From QHXW01 sp035297145 (lineage in GTDB: Bacteria > Acidobacteriota > Terriglobia > Bryobacterales > Bryobacteraceae): 64,000 nt of DNA. Of this stretch, positions 9,199-19,100 are shown piece by piece; the first letter of the stretch is position 1, and each line of letters begins with the position of its first letter. Under the pieces are notes generated by a model. That model was not told where the DNA came from, did no database searches, and was given only the letters and a program-made list of their open reading frames with translations. Made by a program: the position numbers and the translations under genes. The DNA lies in NCBI GenBank assembly GCA_035297145.1, contig DATGZN010000014.1, forward strand, positions 54,264 through 118,263. Direction: 5' to 3'.

Positions 9199-11280
9199 AT
9201 GGAAATACTTATGCCTACCATCCAACTCACGAACAACACGACGCTGAACATCGCGGCTTCAGCGGCTGACCAAGGCGCTACACTCAACCGCTATTTGAAG
9301 AATCCCCTTGTCTTCATTACCCCGGCGGGTTTCGAGTCGATCGCCGGCACGAAGATAGGGGACATCGATGCCACCGCCTTTCCGATCACTGCTAACGCGA
9401 CCGGAACGGGCCAGTTTGCCGTCGAAGAGACCTCTCTGAACGTGCAGTTGGGCGCTTCGGCTTCCCTGGGCTTTCTCACCGGCGATGCTAAAACGGGTTT
9501 CTTGGGCTCCGTTGACTTGCCGGACGATCCGGCGGTGGCGGCTCTCGTATCGTTCGAACTGCAAGGGACGATCAGCGGTGATGCCACAGCCGCGACCAGT
9601 GAATTCACCTTTGGCATCAACAAGAGCGCAAGTATCGCATTGACCAGCTTCTCAAAGGCGGCCGCCACCGATACGCTGGCCGGCGCCGTGGAGCGAGCCA
9701 TTGCAGCTTTGACCATACCCCACGACATTGACGATCTGAGAAGTCTACCGGCAGGCGCCATCTGCCAGATTGAGGGGTCGAGTTCTCTTCAGTTCACGGC
9801 CAGCGTGACGTACAACATTCTTAACGACCCGTTAGCCACGACAGCGGTTTCAAAATTGCCCTCCATTACGGTCAACGCCAACGCCGGAGGGACTCTTGAA
9901 GCTACGATCACGGACACGTCGGACCACACGGTCACGATCGCCAGCTTGCCGAACGGCCTTGTGCACCTGGCTGTAAGCCGGACGAGAACGGACGATTTTG
10001 AAACCAGCCTCACGGTGTCGGCGGGCGTCACAGCCAACGTGGGCAGCCTGGATGCCCTGGCGTTCCTGCTGGATAAAATCAGCCCCAACTCTACCGCGGA
10101 ACTGGCCAAGATCAAGGCTGATATGACGGCCCTTCAGGCCCAGCAACTCAACGACGCTGTAAAGGGAGCCATCAACGCCGCGTTGTCGAATTCGGTGCAA
10201 ATTTCGCTGAAAGCGGCCTTGGACGCCAGTGAATCCAAAAATCGCGTTTTTCTGTACGAGATTGCGCTGACCGCTCTGGATGCAAATAGCACAACCGCAC
10301 TCCAATCCGCCCTCCGAGGAGACTTCACAATGATCACCCGGCCAGGAGCGGTGCTGGCGGGAATCCGCGAACTGGACTCGGCACTGTCGGTCACTTCGAA
10401 GGTTACGCACAGCCTGGCTTTGCATCTGCTGGGCATCTTCAACTGGGGCGGCACCAGCACCTTCATCGAGAAATCAAAGATCGACTACACGAAGGATACG
10501 CATGAGATCGTGTTATCGGACGAGACAATCGACGTCGCGAGCAATAGTCTCACCGCCGAAAAACTCCGCGAGATCGTGATAAAGGGGATCACGCTGACGC
10601 TGCCTGCCTCCGCTAATACACCGGAGGCCACTAATCCGCTCAACTTGGTTTTCTTTGACCGCGAGGCGGCGACCAGTCCGTCCACGATGCGCCAGTTCGG
10701 GAACGTGCTCAAGGCAATTAGCGCGCCAACCGCCACCAGCGCCAATTCGCTGCTCGACCAAACGTTGAAACAGTACGGAACGTCGGCGCTGTATCTGGGC
10801 CTGAATTTGACTCCGGGACAGTGTCGTCAGCTTTTCATCGATAGCGCTGGAAAGCCGTACGGCTGGACGACCTATGTCCAGTTTGCGTGCGGTGCGGAAG
10901 GTGTGATTCTCGACGGTGATGGGGACAATGCGGATCGGCTGCGGCTTTTTCAGGCTGGCCTGGACTTCTGGAAGGAATTGGAGAATGCCGGGGCCGCTCC
11001 GAACGTGGTCCGGTTGCTGGCTACTCAGGGCATCCGCCAAAACGCGGTCGTGGATGTCATTACCATCCTCTGGTGGTCGTCCGCCATGGGAGAATACGCA
11101 GAGGCTCTCTCGATGAACCAGCCCCTCGCCAACGCCGGGAAAGCGGTTGTCAAGGAGGGCACCATGGGCTTTAACGAACCCTGGTTGGTCCTCGCCGCCT
11201 GGGCGATGCTCGGAAAGCCGGCCATGGAAAGTCGCTTCACATCTTCGCTGCTCAAGCCTGCAGTTGGCGCGGCGACTTGA
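9199..11280 (+). CDS. Hypothetical protein, 693 aa, beta-rich N-terminus
   Basis: I do not recognise this protein. It has no signal peptide, no clear membrane helix and no known motif. Residues 1-330 are Thr/Ala/Ser rich with alternating hydrophobics and short repeated acidic turns, suggesting beta-sandwich modules; residues 300-400 are more helical. The last 150 residues contain Trp-rich and Cys segments (YGWTTYVQFACG, ITILWWSSAMGEYAE) that look like a separate helical domain. Two starts are possible: 9199, or ATG 9211 giving MPTIQLTNN; the second has a GGAA about 8 bp upstream. It is divergent from the ABC-F gene (150-bp spacer) and stands alone. Composition is as regular as its neighbours, so I regard it as real. 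Confidence 0.75.
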   Translation: MEILMPTIQLTNNTTLNIAASAADQGATLNRYLKNPLVFITPAGFESIAGTKIGDIDATAFPITANATGTGQFAVEETSLNVQLGASASLGFLTGDAKTGFLGSVDLPDDPAVAALVSFELQGTISGDATAATSEFTFGINKSASIALTSFSKAAATDTLAGAVERAIAALTIPHDIDDLRSLPAGAICQIEGSSSLQFTASVTYNILNDPLATTAVSKLPSITVNANAGGTLEATITDTSDHTVTIASLPNGLVHLAVSRTRTDDFETSLTVSAGVTANVGSLDALAFLLDKISPNSTAELAKIKADMTALQAQQLNDAVKGAINAALSNSVQISLKAALDASESKNRVFLYEIALTALDANSTTALQSALRGDFTMITRPGAVLAGIRELDSALSVTSKVTHSLALHLLGIFNWGGTSTFIEKSKIDYTKDTHEIVLSDETIDVASNSLTAEKLREIVIKGITLTLPASANTPEATNPLNLVFFDREAATSPSTMRQFGNVLKAISAPTATSANSLLDQTLKQYGTSALYLGLNLTPGQCRQLFIDSAGKPYGWTTYVQFACGAEGVILDGDGDNADRLRLFQAGLDFWKELENAGAAPNVVRLLATQGIRQNAVVDVITILWWSSAMGEYAEALSMNQPLANAGKAVVKEGTMGFNEPWLVLAAWAMLGKPAMESRFTSSLLKPAVGAAT

Positions 11281-11587
11281 CGCTGAGCGCCCCGAACCAC
11301 GGCGCTAGTGACTGGCCAACTCTCGGGCCACCGCAAGCAGTTGAAGCACCAAATTAAGCGCCCTGAGCAGGTCGGCCAAACGCGCTCACAAGGGTCGAAA
11401 TAGCCCGCATAAGGCGGCTCTGATCGACCGATTCGGGGTAGCGGAATCCAGAGAGCCGGGCTGTTCGTCCGTGGGTCGCGCGACAGCAGGCTCGAAAGGC
11501 CCTCGCAGCGGGTGCTCTTTGTGCCGCTGCAGCCAGCGCTTCGAGGAATCGCACCTCGGTTTCGGATCAGCCCAGTCGCAGCATGCT

Positions 11588-11728
11588 CGAATCCGACTGG
11601 TTGCAATGGCGGAGGCCATATCCGCTGAACTGGCTGTGCCTATGCTCTACGTCCGTTTCGACGCCGTCGTGTCATCCCTGTTGGGCGAGACGGCTGCGAA
11701 CCTTCGGAACGTGTTCGATTACGCTCGC
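11588..11728 (+). pseudogene. Remnant of an AAA+ ATPase
   Basis: About 47 codons read as a piece of a Cdc48/SpoVK-type AAA+ ATPase: AEAISAELAVPMLYVRF followed by LLGETAANLRNVFDYAR, which matches the segment between Walker A and Walker B in which an acidic GETAANLR motif follows the P-loop helix. The P-loop itself is missing or scrambled upstream and no Walker B follows; the flanking frame is low-quality. The remnant lies alone in the 740-bp gap between the 693-aa gene and the NRPS genes. The rest of that gap holds no convincing gene. Confidence 0.55.
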
Positions 11729-11939
11729 CATCCGCAATCGAATGATCGTTTGCCGCGACAGCGTTCTGCCCGACTGCTGCAAACCATTCCTGTAGCCTTT
11801 TATTGTCGCCTTGTGCCACTGCGAATCGATCGCAAAAAACGGGGGTTAATCCCACCCGGCTCTAAACGACCGGTACGGGCACGCAAAATAAACAAGCGAT
11901 TTTTTCGCGGGCGTCACCACCTCTAAAAGTGACTCGGTT

Positions 11940-11958
11940 GTCGTTACTTCATAACGAC
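11940..11958. promoter_or_regulatory. Perfect inverted repeat upstream of the NRPS operon (candidate operator)
   Basis: GTCGTTA and TAACGAC form perfect 7-bp arms around a 5-base centre, 60 bp before the first NRPS gene. A TAAAAT hexamer at 11972-11977 could be a -10 element, which would put the repeat across the -35 position, a usual place for a repressor or activator site. No matching -35 consensus is obvious. A DNA operator or an RNA hairpin are both possible. Confidence 0.35.
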
Positions 11959-12018
11959 GAATAACCAGCTCTAAAATCATGCAGTTGTGAATCGGCCTTC
12001 GGATTCCCGGAAAACGAC

Positions 12019-15000
12019 ATGACGAATGCTACTGACATTAGTCCCGACATGCCAGCCGGGGTGTTCCGCCGCGCCAGGGCCGCATTGTTGGCGAAATTCA
12101 GATTTGCGGATTGCTGGTTGCTGCGACGTTTTTCTGAGACCGGCGAGCCGCGCGCGGTTCTGTATTACGTTCCGGCCGACCGCATCGAACACGCGGCGGT
12201 CGGGCAATTCATGGACGATTTCGTCGGCCGCTCGAATACCGTGGTGTGCGTGCCGGTGTCGTGCCTGCCCCTGACGCCTCAGGGCGACGTCGATGAGGAC
12301 GCGCTGACACACATCCCTTCGTTCGATAATTCGTGCCTGGCTCATTGGGAGAGGAAGATCGAGGCCGGGGGATCAACCGGGGTCGCGATCGTCCTTCGGA
12401 ATGCCGAGCCGAAAACAGGGCGGCTTCACCTCACGCGTCTTTTACCCGACTACGCGCGTTCTTCGGGTCAGACAGCCAGCGCGACCAGCATTGCTCCCTC
12501 CATGCCCTCTTCCGCGGTTGCGCTCGTCGGTGTCCCGTCCTTCCGGGAGGGCGCTCCGCTGGAGGTCCGCGGAGGATTTCCAGCCACACTTCTCGATGGA
12601 TTGCACCGGTCATCCGCTTCTGACGTGTCCGCAATCACCCATGTGCGAGGCGATTTGTCGTATAGGAACCAGTCGCACCGCGAACTTCTTGACAACAGCC
12701 GCCGCGTTCTGTGCGGCCTGCGAAGAGCCGGTCTCACGGCGGGTGACATCGTGCTGCTTCAGGTGGAGGAGAGCGCCGCGTTTCTGCCTGCGTATTGGGC
12801 CTGTCTGCTCGGAGGCATGCAGCCGGCCTCAGCGCCGGCGCCGGCCAGCTTCGATCCTCAAGGTCCGGCCGCGGCCCGCTTCGGGGCAACCTGGAAGATG
12901 CTGGGCGGACCGCTGGTCGTTTGCCGGAACGCCGATGCCGCCGCTCTGGAACAACTGGCGAATCGGCTCGGACTCGGGAACTTTCGCCTAGCGGTGGTGG
13001 AAACGCTTCTCGAACTGCCGCCGGACAATCGCGAACATCAGGCCGATCCGGAGGCCACCGCCATCATATTGATGACTTCCGGCAGCACCGGATCGCCGAA
13101 GGGCGTCGTCCTGTCCCACCGAAATGTGTTGTCGATGGTCGCAGGCATGGCTCAGATGCATTCGCTTTCCGGGCGCGATGTATTCCTGAACTGGTTCCCA
13201 TTGAACCACGTCGGCAGCGCCGTAGTGGCGACGCTTTTGCCGATCGTCCTGTGGTGCAGCCAGGTGCACGCTCCGAAAGAGCCTATCCTGCAGGACCCGC
13301 TGCGCTGGCTGGACCTGATTCACAGATTTCGCGCGACCATTACCTGGGCTCCGAACTTCGCCTACCAGTCGGTAAACACGCGGCTGGCGCAGGGAGGCCA
13401 TCGGGACTGGGATCTTTCGTCCGTGTCGCTGATGATCAATGCCGGCGAGGCCGTGCTCATGCCCACTGTCCTCGAGTTCCTCGAGCGCCTGAAGCCGTAC
13501 GGGCTTCGTACGGATGCAGTCAAGCCGTGTTTCGGCATGAGCGAAACGTGCGCCCCCATCACTGTGTCGCTAACCGTGCATCGCGACATGCCGGTACCCG
13601 AGAGTTCGTTCGCGCCGCTCGGCGTGCCGATCCCCGGGGCAGCTTCCAGAATCGTAGACGATCGGGGCCGGCTGGTCGCGGAGGGCACACCGGGACGGAT
13701 TCAACTACGAGGCCCCTCGATCTTCCGGGGATACCATGGCCGGCGCGACCTGACCGCGGAAGTATTCGAAGACGGATGGCTGAAAACCGGCGATCTGGGG
13801 TTCATGAAGAATGGCGAAATCGTCTTCACAGGCCGGGAAAAGGACACGATAGTTCTGAACGGCGAGAAATTCTCTTCCCAGGAGATCGAGAGGATTGTCG
13901 AAGAGGTGGAGGGAGTGGACCCGTCTCATTCGGCCGCCGTATCTGTCCGCGAAGATGGCAGGGGATCCGATCGTCTCGCGGTTTTTCTGCATACCCGCGC
14001 GACGGACGATGCCGCCCTTCGCCGTGTGTTGCGATCGGTCAATAAGGAACTCGGGGCACGGCTTGGTATTCGCGCCGAGTATCTCGTTCCGGTAGATCCG
14101 CAGGCGATTCCCCGGTCCTCGATTGGAAAGATCCTGCGGTCGCAGCTGAAGTCGGCTTTTGAATCTGGCGATTTCCGCCAGGCGGTGGAACATGCCGAGC
14201 TGGTTCTCGGCGCCGGTACGACTTTGCCCGACTGGTTTTTCCGGCAGGCATGGGTTCCGCGGCAGCCTGACATCGGCGAAACGATGGGGGCGCGATCGTG
14301 CGTGATTTTCCTCGATGCATACGGCTTGGGCCGCGATGTGTCGCTCCTGCTCGGGGATCGCGGGATCCTCTGCACCCTTGTTGAAGCCGGAAACCGGCTG
14401 GAGCAGATCTCCGATCGGGAGTGGAAGATGGATGGGGAAAACCCGCTCGATTACCGGGAAGTGCTGACGCGGGTATCGCAAATCCTGCCGATCGGCCTTG
14501 TGCTCCACCTTGGGTCATACGGCCGGCCTGTGTCGGCGCAGAGTGGCTGTCTTGCCGAAGTGATGCATACCATTCAGGCGCTGGATTCGCTCCCGCATGC
14601 CGATGTCCTGGCACTGCGCGTAGTTTCCAGTTACGCGCACGCGGTGGCTCCCGGCGACTGTGTTGGTCTCGCTGCATCGATCCCCGGGCTGCTGAGGGCT
14701 GCGGCCAACGAACAGGAATGGCTTGACGTCCGGCATATCGACATGCCGCCTGGGAATGTGACACAAGATGCACAGATCTTGCGGCAAGAACTCGCGAACA
14801 TTGCGCCGGAGCCTCAGGTAGCGTGGCGCAGCGGACGCAGGTTCGTTTCCCGCTTCACTCGCAGGGATCTGTCGACGCCATGCGGCGAGAAGCCGGCCAT
14901 TCGGGAAGGCGGATGCTATTTGCTGGCGGGCGGACTCGGAGGCGTCGGGGTTGCCGTCGCGCAGTATCTTCTTAGCCGCGGCGCACGTCTTCTGATCATC

Positions 15001-16191
15001 GGCCGCAGTCGCGGTTCCGAGTTCTCGGCTGAGCAGGCAAAGATCCTGCAAATGCTGGACCAGCTCGGAGATGTTCAATATGCTTCCGTGGATGTCGCCG
15101 ATTCCGCCGCGCTTCGAGAGCGCATCAAGCAGCAGTGCGAAAGGTGGGGCGCCGGTCTGGATGGCGTTTTTCACCTGTCCGCCGTTGCGGAAGAGAAGCC
15201 GCTCGGCGAAGAAACTCCGGAGAGCCTGGCTGCATGCCTGCGCTCCAAGGTCGATGGCACACTGGCTCTCGCCGCGCTGGTAGCCGATCGGACCGAAAGC
15301 GTCCTGGTTCTGTTTGCTTCCGTGGCTGGTTTGCTGGGATCTCGAAACGCAGCGGCTTACTCCGCAGCCAACAGCTTTCAGGTGGCTTACGGCCGCTGTC
15401 TGGCGAAGTCGTCCCGGGCCCGTGTTTATACGTTCGCTTTCAGCGCATGGGAGGAAACTGGTCTCAGCCGCAACGGCGCCGGCCGTGACGTTCTCCGGGC
15501 AGGAGGGTTGCACACACTCACGCCCGACGAGGGAATCAGTTGTTTGCGCGCGGCGTTCTGGCGCGCCCCGGGAGACTACATCGTCGGGGTCGATGCGTCC
15601 CATCGCCGCATTCGTCCGTGGGTCGTACACCAACCGGTCCCCATCCAGGAGCCGCGGGCGTTCGTCGAAACGGTCGAGCGCCGGGAGGAGCGGGTCGCAA
15701 TCGTGGATCCTTTCGGGACCCGATCGGAATTGCACATCAGCGCGATCCCGATGTTTCCTGCCCGTTCCGACGGTTCGATCGATCGGGAACGGCTCGCGCA
15801 ATGCGACGGCGGGATTTTGGAATCGCGCGCCGAGCCCGCCACCGAAACCGAACGACAGGTGGCGGCTGTGATGCAACTCGTGCTGCGCACCTCCCCGCCA
15901 GGCGCGCACGACAACTTCTTCGATCTCGGTGGTGATTCATTGCGAGCCGCTCAGTTGATTGCGCACCTGGGTGACCGCTTTGGCGTCACTCTGTCCCTGC
16001 GCACAGTATTCGAGTCGCCCACAGTGGCAGGCATTGCCGAACATCTGCGGGAGATCGAGCCTCGCCCGGGAACCATCCAGGCGATCGCTTGCCGCCGGGC
16101 TGAGGTCGACCGCATGACGCCCGATGAAGTGGAAGCGCTGCTTCGGCGGAAGCAGGGTAAGCAGACTATGTCAGGAACAAGCTGGGTTTGA
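12019..16191 (+). CDS. Loading module A-KR-T of hybrid NRPS/PKS (alpha-keto acid activating and reducing type)
   Basis: A 1390-residue protein without a condensation domain, so it primes the assembly line. Order by residue: a divergent A-subdomain-like piece (about 8-140, with PLTPQGDVDEDAL); an adenylation domain (about 195-720; TSGSTGSPKG, GMSET, TGD, GREKD, and the catalytic Lys in SSIGK); a structural KR half (735-955); an active ketoreductase (about 965-1200; GGLGGVG, Tyr in AAYSAAN); a second A-subdomain-like piece (about 1220-1275, SDGSIDRERL); and a carrier domain (about 1280-1345, Ser in LGGDSL). A plus KR plus T with flanking subdomain pieces matches modules that adenylate an alpha-keto acid and reduce it to an alpha-hydroxyacyl starter. 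The A domain lacks the FDxS motif of amino-acid domains and looks more acyl-ligase-like (FPLNHVGSAV), so an acyl or aryl-keto acid is equally possible. The next gene starts 1 bp after the stop. Confidence 0.88.
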   Translation: MTNATDISPDMPAGVFRRARAALLAKFRFADCWLLRRFSETGEPRAVLYYVPADRIEHAAVGQFMDDFVGRSNTVVCVPVSCLPLTPQGDVDEDALTHIPSFDNSCLAHWERKIEAGGSTGVAIVLRNAEPKTGRLHLTRLLPDYARSSGQTASATSIAPSMPSSAVALVGVPSFREGAPLEVRGGFPATLLDGLHRSSASDVSAITHVRGDLSYRNQSHRELLDNSRRVLCGLRRAGLTAGDIVLLQVEESAAFLPAYWACLLGGMQPASAPAPASFDPQGPAAARFGATWKMLGGPLVVCRNADAAALEQLANRLGLGNFRLAVVETLLELPPDNREHQADPEATAIILMTSGSTGSPKGVVLSHRNVLSMVAGMAQMHSLSGRDVFLNWFPLNHVGSAVVATLLPIVLWCSQVHAPKEPILQDPLRWLDLIHRFRATITWAPNFAYQSVNTRLAQGGHRDWDLSSVSLMINAGEAVLMPTVLEFLERLKPYGLRTDAVKPCFGMSETCAPITVSLTVHRDMPVPESSFAPLGVPIPGAASRIVDDRGRLVAEGTPGRIQLRGPSIFRGYHGRRDLTAEVFEDGWLKTGDLGFMKNGEIVFTGREKDTIVLNGEKFSSQEIERIVEEVEGVDPSHSAAVSVREDGRGSDRLAVFLHTRATDDAALRRVLRSVNKELGARLGIRAEYLVPVDPQAIPRSSIGKILRSQLKSAFESGDFRQAVEHAELVLGAGTTLPDWFFRQAWVPRQPDIGETMGARSCVIFLDAYGLGRDVSLLLGDRGILCTLVEAGNRLEQISDREWKMDGENPLDYREVLTRVSQILPIGLVLHLGSYGRPVSAQSGCLAEVMHTIQALDSLPHADVLALRVVSSYAHAVAPGDCVGLAASIPGLLRAAANEQEWLDVRHIDMPPGNVTQDAQILRQELANIAPEPQVAWRSGRRFVSRFTRRDLSTPCGEKPAIREGGCYLLAGGLGGVGVAVAQYLLSRGARLLIIGRSRGSEFSAEQAKILQMLDQLGDVQYASVDVADSAALRERIKQQCERWGAGLDGVFHLSAVAEEKPLGEETPESLAACLRSKVDGTLALAALVADRTESVLVLFASVAGLLGSRNAAAYSAANSFQVAYGRCLAKSSRARVYTFAFSAWEETGLSRNGAGRDVLRAGGLHTLTPDEGISCLRAAFWRAPGDYIVGVDASHRRIRPWVVHQPVPIQEPRAFVETVERREERVAIVDPFGTRSELHISAIPMFPARSDGSIDRERLAQCDGGILESRAEPATETERQVAAVMQLVLRTSPPGAHDNFFDLGGDSLRAAQLIAHLGDRFGVTLSLRTVFESPTVAGIAEHLREIEPRPGTIQAIACRRAEVDRMTPDEVEALLRRKQGKQTMSGTSWV

Positions 16192-16192
16192 C

Positions 16193-19100
16193 ATGGGCGA
16201 GCCAAGGGACGAACTGCTGAATGTTCTGCTGGCGGAGGACGGCTTCGCGGCTGGATTTGGAAGGAGGATCGCGCGGCGGCCGGATCCGCGCATGGCGCCG
16301 CTGTCCTGGTCGCAACAACGGCTCTGGGTTCTCGACCGGATCGAACCGGAATCGGCCGCGTATAATGTGGCGCTGACGGTGCGGAGCCCGGAGTCGCTCG
16401 GCGACGTTGCGCTCGAGCGGGCTCTCCAACGTCTGGTAGATCGTCACGAAATCCTCCGAACCTGCTTTCAGCAGCACAACGGAGAAGCGTTTCAGGTTAT
16501 CCACGGGCCTCCGGACAGGATCGCCCTGGAACGGATCGAGGCGCCTGCGGCCGAAGGTGAAGCCGCTGAACGGTTCTTGCGTAGTTCGGCCGAACGCCTG
16601 GCTCTGCGGCGCTTCGACCTGGCGAACGAAGCGCCCATGCGAGCCGCCCTGTTCTGCCTGGCCGGCGGCGAGCGCGTTTTGCTGCTGGTGTTTCACCACA
16701 TCGCCGTTGACAAGTGGTCCCTCGATATTCTGCTGCGTGACCTGAGCGTTCTGTATGACAACGAGATCGGTCAAACTGCGTCCTTGCTGCCTCCCGTTCC
16801 GATCCAATACGGCGACTACGCAGCGTGGCAGAGGTCTCCGGAAATTGTGGAAGAGGGTAAGCCGGGCCTCGATTACTGGATCGGGCGGCTGGCGGGGGCC
16901 CCGGAGTCGATCAATTTCCTGCACGATGCTTCGCTCCGGGAGTCTTCCGGCGCAGGCGCAGTAGAGCGATTCTCAACCGGTCCTCAGATTTCCGCCGGGC
17001 TCGGGGCGTTCAGTTCCAGGCACGGCGTTACGCCGTTCATGACATTGCTGGCGGTATTCACAACCCTGCTGTCGAAAATTTCGGGCGATGTCGATCTGTG
17101 TGTTGGCACGCCCGTGGCCAATCGCCGGCTTGCCGAGACGCACGACGTCGCCGGCTTCTTCGTAAACACGATTGTCCTTCGCTCGGACCTTTCGGGGGAC
17201 CCCTCATTTCTGGATTTCCTGCTCCAGTGCCGGAACAACTGGATCGAAGATTTCGAACGCGGTGACACACCCTTCGAGGCAATCGTCGAAAAGCTGCATG
17301 TTACCCGGACGCCAGGCAGAAATCCGCTGTTTCAGGTGATGTTTCAGTTTGAGAAAGAGCCCAGCCTTGATGCGGCAGAACGCCGGTTGAGGGGCGAACG
17401 ATCTGACCTGCCCGTCTCGATGTTCGATTTAACGCTGGAGATCGAGCAGACCGGCCAGCAGCTTTCCGGCCGGCTGGAATACAGGAGAGATCTGTTCGGG
17501 GAGAGGTTTGCGAGGCGTCTTTGGCGGCAGTTCGAGACCTTATTGCGAGCGGCGCTGGCGAATCCGCGCACGCGTGTGTCGGCGTTGCCCTTCTCGCCCG
17601 CGGAGGACATTCTAGAGGCCCTGGCCGAGACCGATGCGACGGGACGGAACAGGCCGGTTCCGGACGGCAGTATTGCGGAAGCGTTCCAACGACGCGTGGC
17701 AGCACAGCCGGATGCGGTCGCGCTGATTGCCCCCGGGGGGACAGTGTCGTACGCCGAACTCGCGGAGCGCTCCTGCCAGCTCGCTCATCGGCTGCTCGCG
17801 CTTTCTGTGAAGGCTGAAGAGCCTGTCGCCATCTGTATCCCGCGGTCTCCGGATTTGATCGTTGCCATGCTGGCTGTGCTTGATGCCGGGGCGGTCCCGG
17901 TTCCGATGGACCCCGATCATCCGCCGCGCATGCTGGCATACATTCTGGATGACTGCGGGGCCCGCGTCGTGCTGACGCTCGCGCGTTTCTCGTCGGTTCT
18001 GCCGGTGTCCATGGCGCAGATCTGCGTCGATCGGGACTGGCCGGAAATTGCGCGGTTGCCATCGTCGGAGCCGCCCCGCCGAACGCATCCACTCTCGGCG
18101 GCGTACATCCTGTACACTTCCGGCTCCACCGGAATGCCTAAGGGTGTTGTGGGGCTTCATGCCGCCACCCTGAATCGCCTGCAATGGATGTGGCGAGCCT
18201 GGCCGTTTGAGCCGGCCGAGGTCTGCTGCCAGAAGACGACCGTGACATTCGTCGATTCCGTGTGGGAGATATTCGGGCCTTTGCTGGCCGGAGCGCCCCT
18301 GGCCATTCTGGACACCTTCACCGCATCCGACCCTCATCGTCTGGTGGCCGCCCTGGCCAGCCATAACATTTCCCGGCTCGTGCTGGTGCCCTCGCTCCTT
18401 CGCGACCTGCTGCATGCTGAGCCGCGGCTCGGAGAGCGGCTGCCCAAACTCCGCATCGTAGTCTCCAGTGGCGAAGCGTTGCCCTCCGAACTGGCCCGGG
18501 CGCTGCATGGCGCTGCTCCGGCCTGCCGCTTGCTGAATCTTTATGGCTCCACGGAGGTCGCCGGCGACGCGACGTGGTTTGAAGTTCCGCTGGATGCCAA
18601 CGGCTCAGTTCCGATCGGCAGACCTCTGGACGGACTCGCCATACGCATTCTCGACAGCCACGGCATGGCTGTGCCCGCCGGGGTTCGGGGTGAAATCTAC
18701 GTTGCGGGTTCAGGTCTGGCGCGCGGCTACTACAACCGGCCGGCGCAGACAGCCGAACGATTCCTCCCGGATCCTTACGGCGCGCCGGGCAGCCGTATGT
18801 ATCGCACCGGCGATCTCGGATGCCTTCGTTCCGACGGCTTGATAGAGTTTCTCGGACGATCCGACCGGCAGATCAAGATCCGCGGCGTCCGCATCGAGCC
18901 ACGCGAAGTAGAGGCCGCTTTAACCGCGTGCGCAGGCGTGAAGTCTGCCGCCGTCGTGTCACGACCGGGCGAACGACAGCAGGTGGATCTCGTCGCTTAT
19001 ATCGAAGCCGAGCCAGGAACTGTCACGAGTGCCGGGCTGCGCTCCTCCCTGCGGTCGCTACTGCCCACGCCGATGATTCCCTCGAAGTTCGTGATCGTCG

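Noticed and set aside
11286..11306. Terminator after the 693-aa gene (AGCGCC/GGCGCT arms)
   Set aside because: Stem of only six pairs with a 9-base loop and no following T-run.
14515..15909. Long minus-strand open frame (464 codons) opposite the loading NRPS gene
   Set aside because: It lies fully antisense to a well-supported domain region; composition is the reverse-frame pattern of GC-rich coding DNA and no motif is seen.
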